Source: Henckelia pumila
Taxonomy: Eukaryota; Streptophyta; Magnoliopsida; Lamiales; Gesneriaceae
Reading direction: 5' to 3'
Length of the DNA: 64,000 nt
Assembly: GCF_033568475.1 (NCBI RefSeq)
Contig: NC_133122.1
Coordinates: forward strand, 147,946,861 to 148,010,860
Below, one piece after another: positions 8,948-19,505 of this stretch. Every line of letters starts with the position of its first letter. The first letter of the stretch is position 1. The position numbers and the translations under genes are program-made. Below the pieces are notes generated by a model. The model made no database searches, was not told the origin of the DNA, and was given only the letters and a program-made list of their open reading frames with translations.

Positions 8948-11558
8948 TGTAACACCCGGTATTTTTAATTACATAAATCCGCCTGCATAATTAGGATATT
9001 TAATTATTTAAATTTATGATTTATGGGTTAAATAATTATGTGAATTATTTGTGCATGATTTAATTTATTTTTTTAAGCATTTAACCCATAATTAGTGATT
9101 TTTATGATTTTTAGTATTTTTATTATTTGATCGCGTAGACGGGACCGTGGACGGACGAGATGACAACTTTCGAGCCAAATTATTTTATGAGCCTTTTTGG
9201 AGCCTTAAAATATTATTTTGAGTTTTATTATCTCAAAATTTTAAGTATTTAATTTTATATAATTTTAGGAGTCCATTTTATTCAAAATTAGCCATAATAT
9301 TGACTTTTTAGTATTTTTAAAATTCCCTTAAATTGTTATTTCGAGATTTTTATTTTGTTATCAGATTTTTTTTAAAAGTTTTAATTAGGAGTTTAAGTTG
9401 TATATTTAATATTTAAAACTTTTTATCCTTATTTATTTAACCTATATTTTAATTAACACAAAAATTAAACCTATTCTACCCAAACCCTATTGCCGATCGT
9501 TCCACCATCAGCCGCCCACTTCCACTATCCATTCTCCATCTTCTTCAACAGATAGCTTTCTCCAAGAACACCATAGCCACCCTTTTGAAGGTCCAAGCTC
9601 GTTTTCGTCGCCCCGTCGTCCCGGAACCGTCCCACGTTCGTGTTTCTCGTCATCTACGGTGAAAGGCATGATCTTTTCTCTATATTTTTGCGTCGTATCA
9701 GTGTATATGCGGGTGTGTGAGTGTGCATCAGAATTGTTTTAGAAAAATTTTTCAGAAAATGGTTGAAGCTTGTTGTTGCATTCATGTTCATGTTTCACGT
9801 TGTTTTGATAGCATGGTTTGGTTCAGGGCTGAGGGTTCGGTCAGGAGGGGTCCCTGGGTGCCTAAGGATCGAACCATGGTCAGGCTGTTGGCTGGGTGAA
9901 GGCTAGCCGATCGGGTTATGCTTGGAAGGAGTTGTGAGTGCAGTTTAGGGTTAAGTGGAAGAGGGGTTCGGGTTCGAGCTAGGGGCCATGGCTGGGGCTG
10001 AGCCATGGCAGGTTGGGACCGCCCAGATGTGGGCTACATCTGGGCGGCGGTGCTCCGGCCAGGGGCGGCCGGAGCCGGCCGGCAGCAGGCCAAGAAGGCC
10101 TGCTGCTCTCGGCCGAGAGGAAACTAGGAGGGGGGGGGGTCGGGTTTAGGGTCCTGCAGGGTTCCGGGTCGGGTTGTGGAACTTGGGTCGGGTCAGTAGG
10201 TTAGTGGGTCGGGTTAAGTGAGTCCGGGTCCGGGTTTGGTGGGCCGGGCTCGAGTCTTTTTATTTTTAAAACATTTTAAGAATTTTTGGGTTTTTGAGTC
10301 AATTAAATTAAAATAAAATTATTTGGACTCCCAAATAATTTTATTTGGACTTTTAAAATTTTAATTAAGTTAGTCCATTTATTTTATGGGCTTTTGGGCC
10401 CATAAAAGTTAATGGGCCAGTCTTTGAGTTTTTGGGCCCAATGGGCCAGCTTAAGTGTTATTGGGCTTAGTGTAATTTTAATGGGCTTTATTAATTTAAT
10501 TGGGCTTAGAATAATTATGTGGGCTTAAAGTTTGAAATAATGGGCTTAAGTATGTTAATGGGCCAGATTTAAGTTAATGGGCTTGTGTGTAGGGCCAGCA
10601 GTCCAGGACCATCCATGAGAAAATTTGCATGTGTCCTGAATATATATTTAATTATTTATATGCATTTAAGTTATTTTAATATTTATATGTTAGTAAGAAA
10701 TTAAATTAAATATATATGATGGACACACATTTTATTCAAGTACATGCATTCATGAAATAATATTTTATGCGTGATTTAATGTTTAAGTTGAGCAATAAAA
10801 ATATTTTATGTTGGAAGTTGAAGTAGTGTGACAATTTAAGGGGGATTCGTCCCCATATGATTGAAGGGCAGTTTACTGCCAATTTAAGAGGTGATTCGTC
10901 ACCGGCCACGTACGTAGGTTTCCACGCTGATCAGTATTTAATGTATGATTTAAGGTTACACTACGGATACAACCATGCTATGTTAGAAAATAAATTGCTC
11001 AATAATGTTATGTATTATGTTATGTATTATGTTTATTTAATTAAGTTATGTTATGTAATTTTTAAGCATGCTCATTCATGTATATGTATGTATTAGTATT
11101 AAATTGGTTTAAATTATTTTAAACCCTTGTTATGTTAGCATGTTGGGCCTCTAGGCTCACTACACTGGTATGGTGCAGGTGAGTACGTTGAGGATGACAT
11201 TGTACCCACCGGAGGCGAGGACGTATGAGCATGCATGCAGTGGCCCCGTGACCGTGAAATATTCTGAGTCGCTATGCATGTTTTTGTGTTGTCAGCATGA
11301 TACATATTTTTATTATTTTCAGTGCATGCAAACTTTTATTTATTTATGCAGTATATTTTAATTAATGTTTGACTCAGATATTTATTATTATATTTTTAAG
11401 AATGCAATTTTTATTTAAGTATTTAATTGGTTATTCATTTTAAATATTTTTACTCTGTGCATATATGTATGGGCATATATGTACATATTTTATTTAGTAA
11501 GTATATAAAAAAAAAAATTTTCCGCATATTTATTTATTATAGAGTTAGGGTCGTTTCA
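8948..11558 (+). repeat. 3' LTR of the young Tekay-type element (2611 bp)
   Basis: It matches the 5' LTR throughout by eye, with the same GC-rich hairpins (10019-10119) and TGGGCY cluster, and ends GGGTCGTTTCA. Differences seen are one T in a T-run near 9070 and the A/T run near 11505. It is followed by AAACC at 11559-11563. Confidence 0.95.
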
Positions 11559-11700
11559 AAACCTGCTGCTCTAACAGAGCAGTAACTCCTGCCATCAAGG
11601 TAGCATTGGCCTGCTCCAATGCTGCAAGTGGGTTCTGCGGAGGTGGAGGTGTAGGTGTAGGTGGAGATCCCCCACGTCTGTTCATCGGTCTGGGAGGCAT
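11559..11700 (-). pseudogene. gag, N-terminal part (outer Tekay element)
   Basis: On the minus strand this encodes the first 47 or so residues of Gag, starting MPPRPMNRRG at 11700, followed by a Pro-rich stretch and LAALEQANATLMAG, matching the young Gag. It stops at 11559, where the young element inserted; the protein resumes at 1466. The same possible leader splice acceptor (GGTGGTGCAG) precedes its ATG. Confidence 0.85.
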
Positions 11701-11874
11701 TCTGCACCACCACATATTTCTTTACGTAAATCGTCATGCATAACTAAGTGGTTTAAAAGTAATGCTAACTTAAATCCTTAAAAATATAAATCATACTATA
11801 AACACTTAAAACTTACAGACCGATAGCGTGGATTTCTGAGCTCACATAGCAGTAATGACCCCTCCAAGAACCGT

Positions 11875-11886
11875 GCTTTGATACCA
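11875..11886 (-). other. Primer binding site of the outer Tekay element
   Basis: On the minus strand TGGTATCAAAGC lies two bases after the LTR end. It differs from the young copy's TGGTATCAGAGC by one G-to-A change, consistent with age. Confidence 0.85.
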
Positions 11887-11888
11887 AC

Positions 11889-14576
11889 TGAAACGACCCT
11901 AACTCTATAATTAATATATAAATAAATATGCGGAAATTTTTTTTTTTTTTATACTTACTAAATAAAATATGTACATATATGCCCATACATACATGCACAG
12001 AATAAAAAGATTTAAAAATAAATAAATAACTCAAATTAAAATGCATCCTTTAATAAAATAAATATCTGAGTCAAATATTGAAGTAAAATACTGCATAAAT
12101 AAAATGATTAAAGTTTGCATGCACTGAAAATATTTAAATAAAATATTTCAAACCACAACCACTCAAAATAATTAAAATGTATAACATGCTGAAGTATTCA
12201 AAACATGCAATGTGACTCAGACATCTATCACGGTCACGGGGATCACTGCCAGTCTGCTCATACGTCCTCGCCTCCGGTGGGTACTACATCCTCTACGTAC
12301 TCACCTGCACCATACCAGTGTAGTGAGCCTAGAAGCCCAACATGCTAACATAATAAGGATTTAAAATAATTTAAATCACTTTAATACTAATACATAACAT
12401 ATACATGAATGAGCATGCTTAAAATAACATCATGACATAACATAACTTAAATTAACTTAAATATCGTAATACATAAATATTGTTGAGCAGATTATTTTCT
12501 AACATCGTATGGTTGTATCCATAGTGTAACCTTAAATCATACATCAAATACTGATCAGCGTGGAAACCAACGTACGTGGCGGTGACGAATCACCTCTTAA
12601 ATTGGCAGTAAACTGCCCTTCAATAGTTCACATATGGGGACGAATCCCCCTCAAATTGTCACACTACTTCAACTTCCAACATAAAATATTTCCTTTTGCT
12701 CAACCTTAAACATTAAATCATGCATAAAATTATTTCATGAATGCATGTACTTAAATAAAATGTGTGTCCTTCATATATATTTAATTTAATTTCATACTAA
12801 CATATAAATATAAAAATAATCTCCAATGCATAAAAATAATTAAATATATATTCAGGACACATGCAATTTCTCATGGATTGTACTGGACTGCTGGCCCTAA
12901 CACTCAAGCCCATTTACTTAAATCTGGCCCATTAACACTGAGACTGGCCCAATAACATACTTAAGCCCAATAAAAATTATTCTAAGCCCAATTAAATAAT
13001 TAAAGCCCATTATAACATTCTAGATCCAAAAAACAACTTAATCTGGCCCAATGGGCCCAAAAGCCCAAAGACTGGCCCAATAACTTCCATGGGCCCCCAA
13101 GGCCCATAAAAATTAGTAGACTCACTTAATTAATTTAATTAAGCCCAATAATAATTAAACTTAACCCAAATAATTAAATGAAACCCAAATCATTTTATTT
13201 CTAATTAATTGGCCCAAAAACCCATTAAATCATAAAATACTTTAAAATTAAAAAGACTAGAGCCCGGCCCACCAACCCGGACCCGGACCAACTTAACCCG
13301 ACCCACTACCCTACTGACCCAACCCGGACCACTCAAACCCGGCCCAGACCCGAAATTAGCCCAACCCGTGACCCCCTACCCTTGCTCCCTCTCGGCCGAG
13401 AGCAGCAGGTCTTCACGACCTGCTGCCGGCCAGCTCCGGCCGCCCCTGGCCGGAGCCCCGCCGCCCAAACGTAGCCCACGTCTGGGTGGTCCCAACCTGG
13501 CCCTAGCCCACGCCCCATGCACCCCACAGACCATCAGCCGAACCCCCTTCCCCGAAACCCTAGCTGCGCTTCCATGGAGACCGATAGGCTCTTGGTTGTT
13601 TCCTGGGCTCGTTTGGCTCGAGCCACTCGAGCCATTCGAGTCTAGGCCTCCCTCACACATCCTAAATTCCCTTGACCAGCAGTAGTACGAATCATGGTTA
13701 ATAAAAACATGAATATGATAAAAAACGCAAGAACACACGCATAAAACCCGCACTATTCTCGTTTTTTCTGAAAATTGTTGGAACAAATCTGATGTCTACA
13801 CATTCACATACCTAATTTCTGATATGGCACGAAAATAAAGAGAAAGAATCATGCCTTGCACCGTAGTTTGAAGAGAAAGGAGTGCGTAGAACGATTCCGG
13901 GACGACGGGGCGATGACAACCGACTTGGAAGCTTCAAAATCGAGCTATGGAGGCTGAAGAACTTGAAGAACATGATGGAGATGGGGGTGAGAAACTGATG
14001 GAGGCGGCTGAGTGATCGGTTGAAGGGTTTGGGTAGGATAGGTTTAGGTTTAAGTTTTTAATTTAATTAAAATAGGTTTTAGGATAATTAAAATAATTAA
14101 AAGTTTTAAATATAAAATATAAAATTTAAAACTCCAAATAAAAGTTAAAATCTGATAACTTAAATTAAAAATATAAAAATCCCGAAATTATAAATTAAGG
14201 AAATTTTAAAAATAATTAAAAGTCATTAAAATGGCTAAATTTGGATAAAAATGAACTCCTAAAATTATATAAAATTAAATACTAAAAATATTGAGGAAAT
14301 AAAACTCAAAATAATATTTTTGGGCTCTAAAAATACTCATAAAATAAATTGGATAGAAAATTGTCATCTCGTCCGTCCACGGTCCCGTCTACGCGATAAA
14401 ATAATTAAAATACTAAAAATCCTAAAAATCACTAATTATGGGTTAAATGCTTAAAAATAAATTAAATCATGCACAAATAATTCACATAATTATTTAACCC
14501 ATAAATCACAAATTTAAATAATTAAATACCCTAATTATGCATGCAGATTTACGTATTTAAAATACCGGGTGTTACA
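11889..14576 (-). repeat. 5' LTR of the outer Tekay element (2688 bp)
   Basis: Read on the minus strand it starts TGTAACACCCGG and ends GGGTCGTTTCA, and aligns over its whole length with the young LTR despite many substitutions and indels. The hairpin cluster (13389-13491), TGGGCY cluster (about 12900-13110) and CpG-rich block (14360-14395) are retained, which makes it a natural comparison copy for testing constraint. Confidence 0.93.
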
Positions 14577-15130
14577 GATTCATTAGTGTAATATAATAAT
14601 AGTATTAAATATGTGATTATCTGTGAAGGGAAAAATTCTGGCCCACGAGATCTTCCGGCAGTTCCAAATACCATACTTTGAATTACACGAGTAAAATTTT
14701 GTAATTGAAGATTTTGTGTCTTCCGCATCTGCTCCATTTCCACTTGCCTTTGTGCTTCTAGATCCTTGGTTGGTTTTGGGGCAAACACATATTCACATTA
14801 AGATCTAAAAAACATATGCAAAACATGAGGTTTATTTTAAGTTGAAACGTAACCAATAATTCATGCAAAAAAAGAAAAATAATGACCTTCTTCGTTATCA
14901 TCAGTTTGTCCCGATTTTATTGAATCATTTTGTATCTGCGATAGAGAATTTGATCTTGAGTCTCGTGATTCAGGTTCATCTCCAGATCTCCTATTGTTTA
15001 ATTCATCTCTTTCAGATCGTCTTCTTATATTTTGAAACAACATTCGCATTCTTTTGTTTGTCATATTCAAAATCAACCTAAAAATAATAATAAATATCTA
15101 TTAAAAATAGTTTCAAAGTAAAATAGATGA
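14577..15130 (-). pseudogene. Unrecognised spliced gene fragment, decayed
   Basis: On the minus strand an exon-like block (about 15076-14885) follows an acceptor-like TTATTATTTTTAG and ends at AAGAAG|GTCATT. It encodes a charged, R/E/S-rich peptide including RMRMLFQNIRRRSERDE. A second block (about 14788-14580) encodes PKPTKDLEAQRQVEMEQMRK and continues Q/N-rich, like a coiled coil. After an intron-like gap ending TTTTTTAG the frames do not join cleanly, suggesting a one- or two-base lesion. It is cut by the outer Tekay insertion at 14577. It may be the tail of a CACTA-type transposase gene, given the CACTA-like terminus at 17557, but I do not recognise a family. Confidence 0.35.
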
Positions 15131-16590
15131 AAACAAACGAAAAATCAAAAACATACCGAGGGATATGAAAGAAATTACAGCTGGAGGAAGAAGAAATGGA
15201 TTTATTTAACTAAATAACCTCCGTTTGACCATGATTTGGAAATATAACCTTCTCAATTTTTTTTCTTTATTTTGTTTTTGCATTTTCTTTGTATTTGAAG
15301 GTCATTTTGCAAATTTTTTTTGAAAGAAGGTCATAAATCAAAAAATTTGATTGACCAAGGTCATTTTTCAAACTCTCCCAGAAAGAAATACAAGAGTAGG
15401 AGATATGAAAAGGTTTAAATAACAAAATAAACAAAATAGAAAGTTGTTGCTATAATTAGTTGTGATATAGCTTATCTTTAAAAATTGATCTCGACAGATT
15501 TGAATTCAAATTGGCCATACTATGATATACATTGGCGGTCTTTCCAAATAACTAGGTGGCTATTTGGTATTGGGAAAAAAATTGGCGGTAATTTTGATTT
15601 TATTTTGACATGATTAATTAATTGTAAGTTAAGCGAGGCGACCAGTCAGTTTCACAAAAATAAAATTTTTCATTTTTCGTTAGATTTTTGAAAATTGTTT
15701 TAGCATCAAGACACTTATTAAATTTTATGTGAGTTTTTTTGAAACTTTTTAAACTAATATTTTGATGTGTTTTAATATCTTATATTATTAGAATTTTTTT
15801 TCATAATGAAGTTTCTATTTATGTCATTCATATTATATGAGTATGTGAGGTTTTATACAAATATAATCGTTGCATTAAAATTTTGTATGATTTTTTATTG
15901 TGATATTTATTATTGTGTAAAATCACTAATATTTTTGTTTGAAATATTAGGTATTTTAGGTTTTTTTTCGAAATTAGTTAGTCTGGAGGGTCAATCCGCC
16001 ACATTCGACCCTTACACCATTGTTCGATCACTTTAGTTACATAACAATAAATTAATATAACAATTATGTTACAAAGCCAACTTTTTAGACATGGTGGTGT
16101 TATCATGACCGTGTTAGAAACTTATAAGCTACATGTAACAAAAAATTTACCTCGAATTCGGTCTAGTAAGCAAGATTTAATTTCAATCTTCATTGGTCGG
16201 GTTGGATTTTTAACTGGGATGGGTCTACACAGACGAACAAGTGTTAAGAGATGCTGGATGTTTGGTTCGATTTCAGATTATATATGTCAAAATCGAATCG
16301 ACCGAAAAAAATCAAAATTTCATTAAATTAAAAATTTTAATTAGATTATATATTTTAAGAGATGCTAGTTAGTGAATGAATTGTAATTTATAATAATTTT
16401 TAGTTTATTATTGTTTATTTTAATCATTTAAATTTCATCAAAATTAATAAAAGCATTTAATAGGAGTGTTATTTAAACACTTTTTTAAATTTTAAAAAAA
16501 TCAATGGAACTGGTTTACAATAAAGTACATACAGATTGCTACAAAAAATATTTAATATCAGTGTTTTGTAAAAGTGCTCTTTGAAGTTAA
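15131..16590. other. AT-rich stretch, no gene seen
   Basis: Long runs of A and T, no ORF with family resemblance, no clear repeat. The short open frames at 15806-16036 and 16066-16326 have unbiased composition and no start context worth reporting. Confidence 0.5.
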
Positions 16591-17557
16591 CCTATAGAAG
16601 TGTTTTATGGCATCGGTTCACATGAAACAATGCTCAAAGTTTCCAATATGAGTTCTTTTATGACCGTTTCTATAAAAGTTAAGGCAATACAAACGATAGT
16701 AGAAATCGATTCTATTGCCTGAACTTTTACGAACGGTTTAGAGAACGATTTGTATAAACCGCACATAAAAGTATTTTATAAGAGAGGTACTATAAAAATC
16801 GATCTTACAAATTAACGCAATAGAAACGGAATATAGAAACAACTGAATAAATCATTGTTAAAAGTACTCAGTAGAAGCGGGCTCAAAATTGTTCCTAAAG
16901 GTTAGCACAATAGGAGCAAATGATAACAACGGTTTACAAATAATTGTTGCTATAACTATTTAGTAAGACCAGTATCAGAAGTTCTCCTAAATATTATATC
17001 AATAGAAACAGTTGATATGAACGCTTTTATGACCGTTTCTAAAAGTTAACGCAATACAAACGATAGTAAAAATCGATTCTATTGCCTTAACTTTTACGAA
17101 TGGTTTAGAGATTGATTTGTATAAACCACACCTAAAAGTATTTTATAAGAATGGTATAAAAATCGATCTTACAAAATAACAATAGAAATGGTATATAGCA
17201 ACAACTGAATAAATCGTTGTTAAAAGTACTAATTAGAAGCGGGCTCAAAATTGTTCCTATAGGTTAGCACAATAGGAGCGAATAATAGCAACGATTTACA
17301 AATAATTGTTGCTATAACTATTCAATAAGACCAATATCAGGAATGCTCCTAAATATAATATCAATAGAAACGGTATATAGCAACGGTTTTTACAAACCGC
17401 TGCTACACGCAATCTGTAGTAGCGATTTCAAAAACGCTCTTAAAAGGTCAGACAACACAAACGGTTCACTCAAAACCGATCCTACTATGCAACTTTCAAG
17501 AGCGGTTTTGGAGACGCTCATAAAAAACTGCTTCTAAAAGAGGTGTTTTTTTTAGTG
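16590..17557. mobile_element. CACTA (En/Spm)-like terminus with subterminal repeats
   Basis: The right end reads, in reverse, CACTAAAAAAAACACC, the usual start of a plant CACTA terminal repeat. The preceding 950 bp are full of short direct and inverted motifs of the form AACGGTTT, AGCGGTTTT and AACGATTTGTATAAACC, as in CACTA subterminal regions. A block of about 369 bp is tandemly repeated (unit starts at 16661 and 17030). The opposite terminus was not found; it may have been displaced by the Tekay insertion at 14577 or lost. Confidence 0.55.
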
Positions 17558-19505
17558 ATTCATGCCTGAGAAATTATGATATTATGATGCCTTGTTGAGG
17601 ATTGAAATGAGTATGAATTTGAAATGGTGATTGCATTGATGCCTTGTTCGTTTAGAAATTTCAGAAAATTTTGGCATATGGTTTGATTCAAAGTTTGTGT
17701 GTTGTTCTTGGTGCTTGGATGGTGAGTTAGAAACTACCATGGCTGAGAATGTAGCTCACATGGTAGTCCTAAGGATGGCTTGAAGTTAGATTTTAAGTGG
17801 GAGTTGAGGAACGCTTCGAATTGACTAGAGATTGGGCTCGGTTTTGGGTGTTATTAAAGGCTATCATATCAAGTTAAGTTGAGCTGGTTGGGGTGAGTTC
17901 TTGGGGGTTTGAGATGAGCCTAAGTGTTGGTCTTGATCCTAGGTTAGTGGCTTGGAACTTGGGAGTCATATAGCTAAGTTTTTGGTTGAGTATGAAAATA
18001 AGACTTGAGCAGAATTTTGGCAATGTTTGAGCTGTCCGGAAACTTATGACTAAGGCAGGGTTAAAATCAGAATTTGGTTAAGGTCTCGGGTCTGAAATTA
18101 GCCTAGGATGTTAGAAATATGTTGGTTCAATTGGGAATTAATTTGGTTAAGTTTTGATTGCGTTCTAGGCATTTGAATAAATACGTGCAGAATTTTAGAC
18201 TTTTAAGCTTGCTATCCGAAATTCTGAAATTATAGCTTGGTTAAGCAAAGAAGGGTGCATTGAGGATGACTTTTTTTTATTTAGTTTCATGTGTGTGGGA
18301 GTTGTGATTTAAAGCGGAACTATTTTTGAATAAGAATTGAGTGAGTTGTAAGCTTTATGGGGGAACTGCTCGAAATGTCCTTAGCGCAAATTTATGGTTT
18401 AGATTTCCATCCTTGGTTTGCTCTCTAAATCACCATCTCGGTCATCTATATTTGAGTCTCTTGCATGATTATAGAGTAAATATTTATGAGTACATTACAT
18501 CTACACATGCATGCTATGTCCCCGAATCAAGAATGAAAGAAAATATTTTTATGAACGAAGTGAGATGGTTGTGACTATATGAAAGTATGTGTTTGGACGA
18601 GCTGGGAGACGTCTGGGATTTTCTTACCAAATTTATGGTTTTGGACGAGTTGAGAGAAAACCTGGTTTTCCTTACCACCATATGGGTTTGGACGAGCTGG
18701 GAGAAATCTTGGATTCCCTTACCACCTATAGGCCAAGACGAGTTGGGAGATATCTCTACTTCCTTGTGGCATAGTATACTGCAGCCATGATCGAGATCGA
18801 AAGTACAGAGTCACAATTCAAGGATCTAAGTTCAAAATTTATATGACTATGTTTCAGTACAATGTATGCAGTTACATTGATTATGTTAGACTTAGTCATG
18901 CATATTTTATATTCATGTTCTCTCTCTTTTTAGAAGTCGATTTATGTTTAAAGTATTGGGCACAAAGTATTTTTAGTACAAGCTATTTTTAATCTTGCGT
19001 GTGCATGTATGTGTATATTACTCGTTATTTCACCACATATTCTTGTTGGGCCCCTAGGCTCACTACATCTACTTGGTGTAGGTTAGATTATTGTAGAGAT
19101 CGAGGGGCAGGACTATTGAGTGGACTGCGATGCGGGCACGACACATCCCTCCGACCTATGCCAGTCTTCCGCAAATGTAGTTCAAGTTTTAATGATTTAA
19201 AGTCTTTATTTTGTTAATTCAATAGTTGTAAATGTAAAGTTAATATTTATAGAATGGTTTGTGGGCATGTATATATCGAATTGTTAAATCTTTTTGGTGT
19301 TTGAAGTGTCAAATTTTTTTCTCAGGTTTTCGGTTATTTTTCTCGAGCTAGTTTATTTAGTGTCGTTGTTTGCATTTTAAATTTTCTGTATGTGCCAGGT
19401 GGTTGTTATATAAATAGATAGGTCATGCCGAATTTTTTTAAAAAGTTTTGAAAATCCGTATTTTATTTAATTATTATTATTTAAGAAGTCGTTAGGTCGT
19501 TTCAG
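17558..19505 (+). repeat. Old Tekay-type LTR remnant, 3' part
   Basis: Near 19047 the text TTGGGCCCCTAGGCTCACTACA matches the box at 3663-3684 of the young LTR and its counterparts at about 11143 and 12330, followed in both by a GGTG(C/T)AGGTKAG-like site. The segment ends GTTAGGTCGTTTCA at 19505, the same type of terminus as the other Tekay LTRs. The start is missing; the left edge coincides with the CACTA-like end. No primer site follows, so it is a broken or recombined LTR. Confidence 0.6.
18592..18770 (+). repeat. 48-bp tandem repeats in the old LTR remnant
   Basis: Four diverged units start TTTGGACGAG(C/T)TG near 18592, 18640, 18687 and 18735, each with GAGA and a TTCCTTACC-like tail. 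Short open frames over this interval merely reflect the repeat. Such arrays are common in plant gypsy LTRs. Confidence 0.65.

Larger units (their letters stand above)
1467..11558 (+). mobile_element. Complete Ty3/gypsy Tekay/Del-type chromovirus, about 10.1 kb
   Basis: The element has 5' LTR 1467-4078, tRNA-Met-type primer site at 4081, gag, pol (protease, reverse transcriptase, RNase H, integrase, chromodomain-like tail), polypurine tract 8934-8947 and 3' LTR 8948-11558. It is flanked by AAACC on both sides. The LTRs look identical except for run-length changes (one T near 1585, and the A-run near 4025/11507), so insertion is very recent. Both ORFs are open. Assignment to the Tekay/Del lineage rests on the very long LTRs, the integrase-linked C-terminal motif and the reverse-transcriptase sequence. 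It landed inside gag of a related element on the opposite strand. Confidence 0.95.
1..14576 (-). mobile_element. Ty3/gypsy Tekay-type retrotransposon, partial, interrupted by a nested insertion
   Basis: On the minus strand the order is LTR (11889-14576), tRNA-Met-type primer binding site (11875-11886), gag N-terminus (11559-11700), a 10.1 kb inserted element (1467-11558), the rest of gag (614-1466) and the start of pol (1-372), which runs off the left edge. Gag, protease region and LTR are recognisably related to the inserted element but clearly diverged from it, so the host is an older relative. The far LTR and the partner target duplication lie outside the window; the 5 bp after the LTR at 14577-14581 are GATTC. 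Gag has a TAG where the young copy has CAG, so this copy was probably already defective. Confidence 0.9.

Noticed and set aside
18341..18790. Open frames of 60-77 codons with a repeated DELG/GRAG pattern
   Set aside because: They mirror the 48-bp tandem repeats of an LTR remnant; no independent support.
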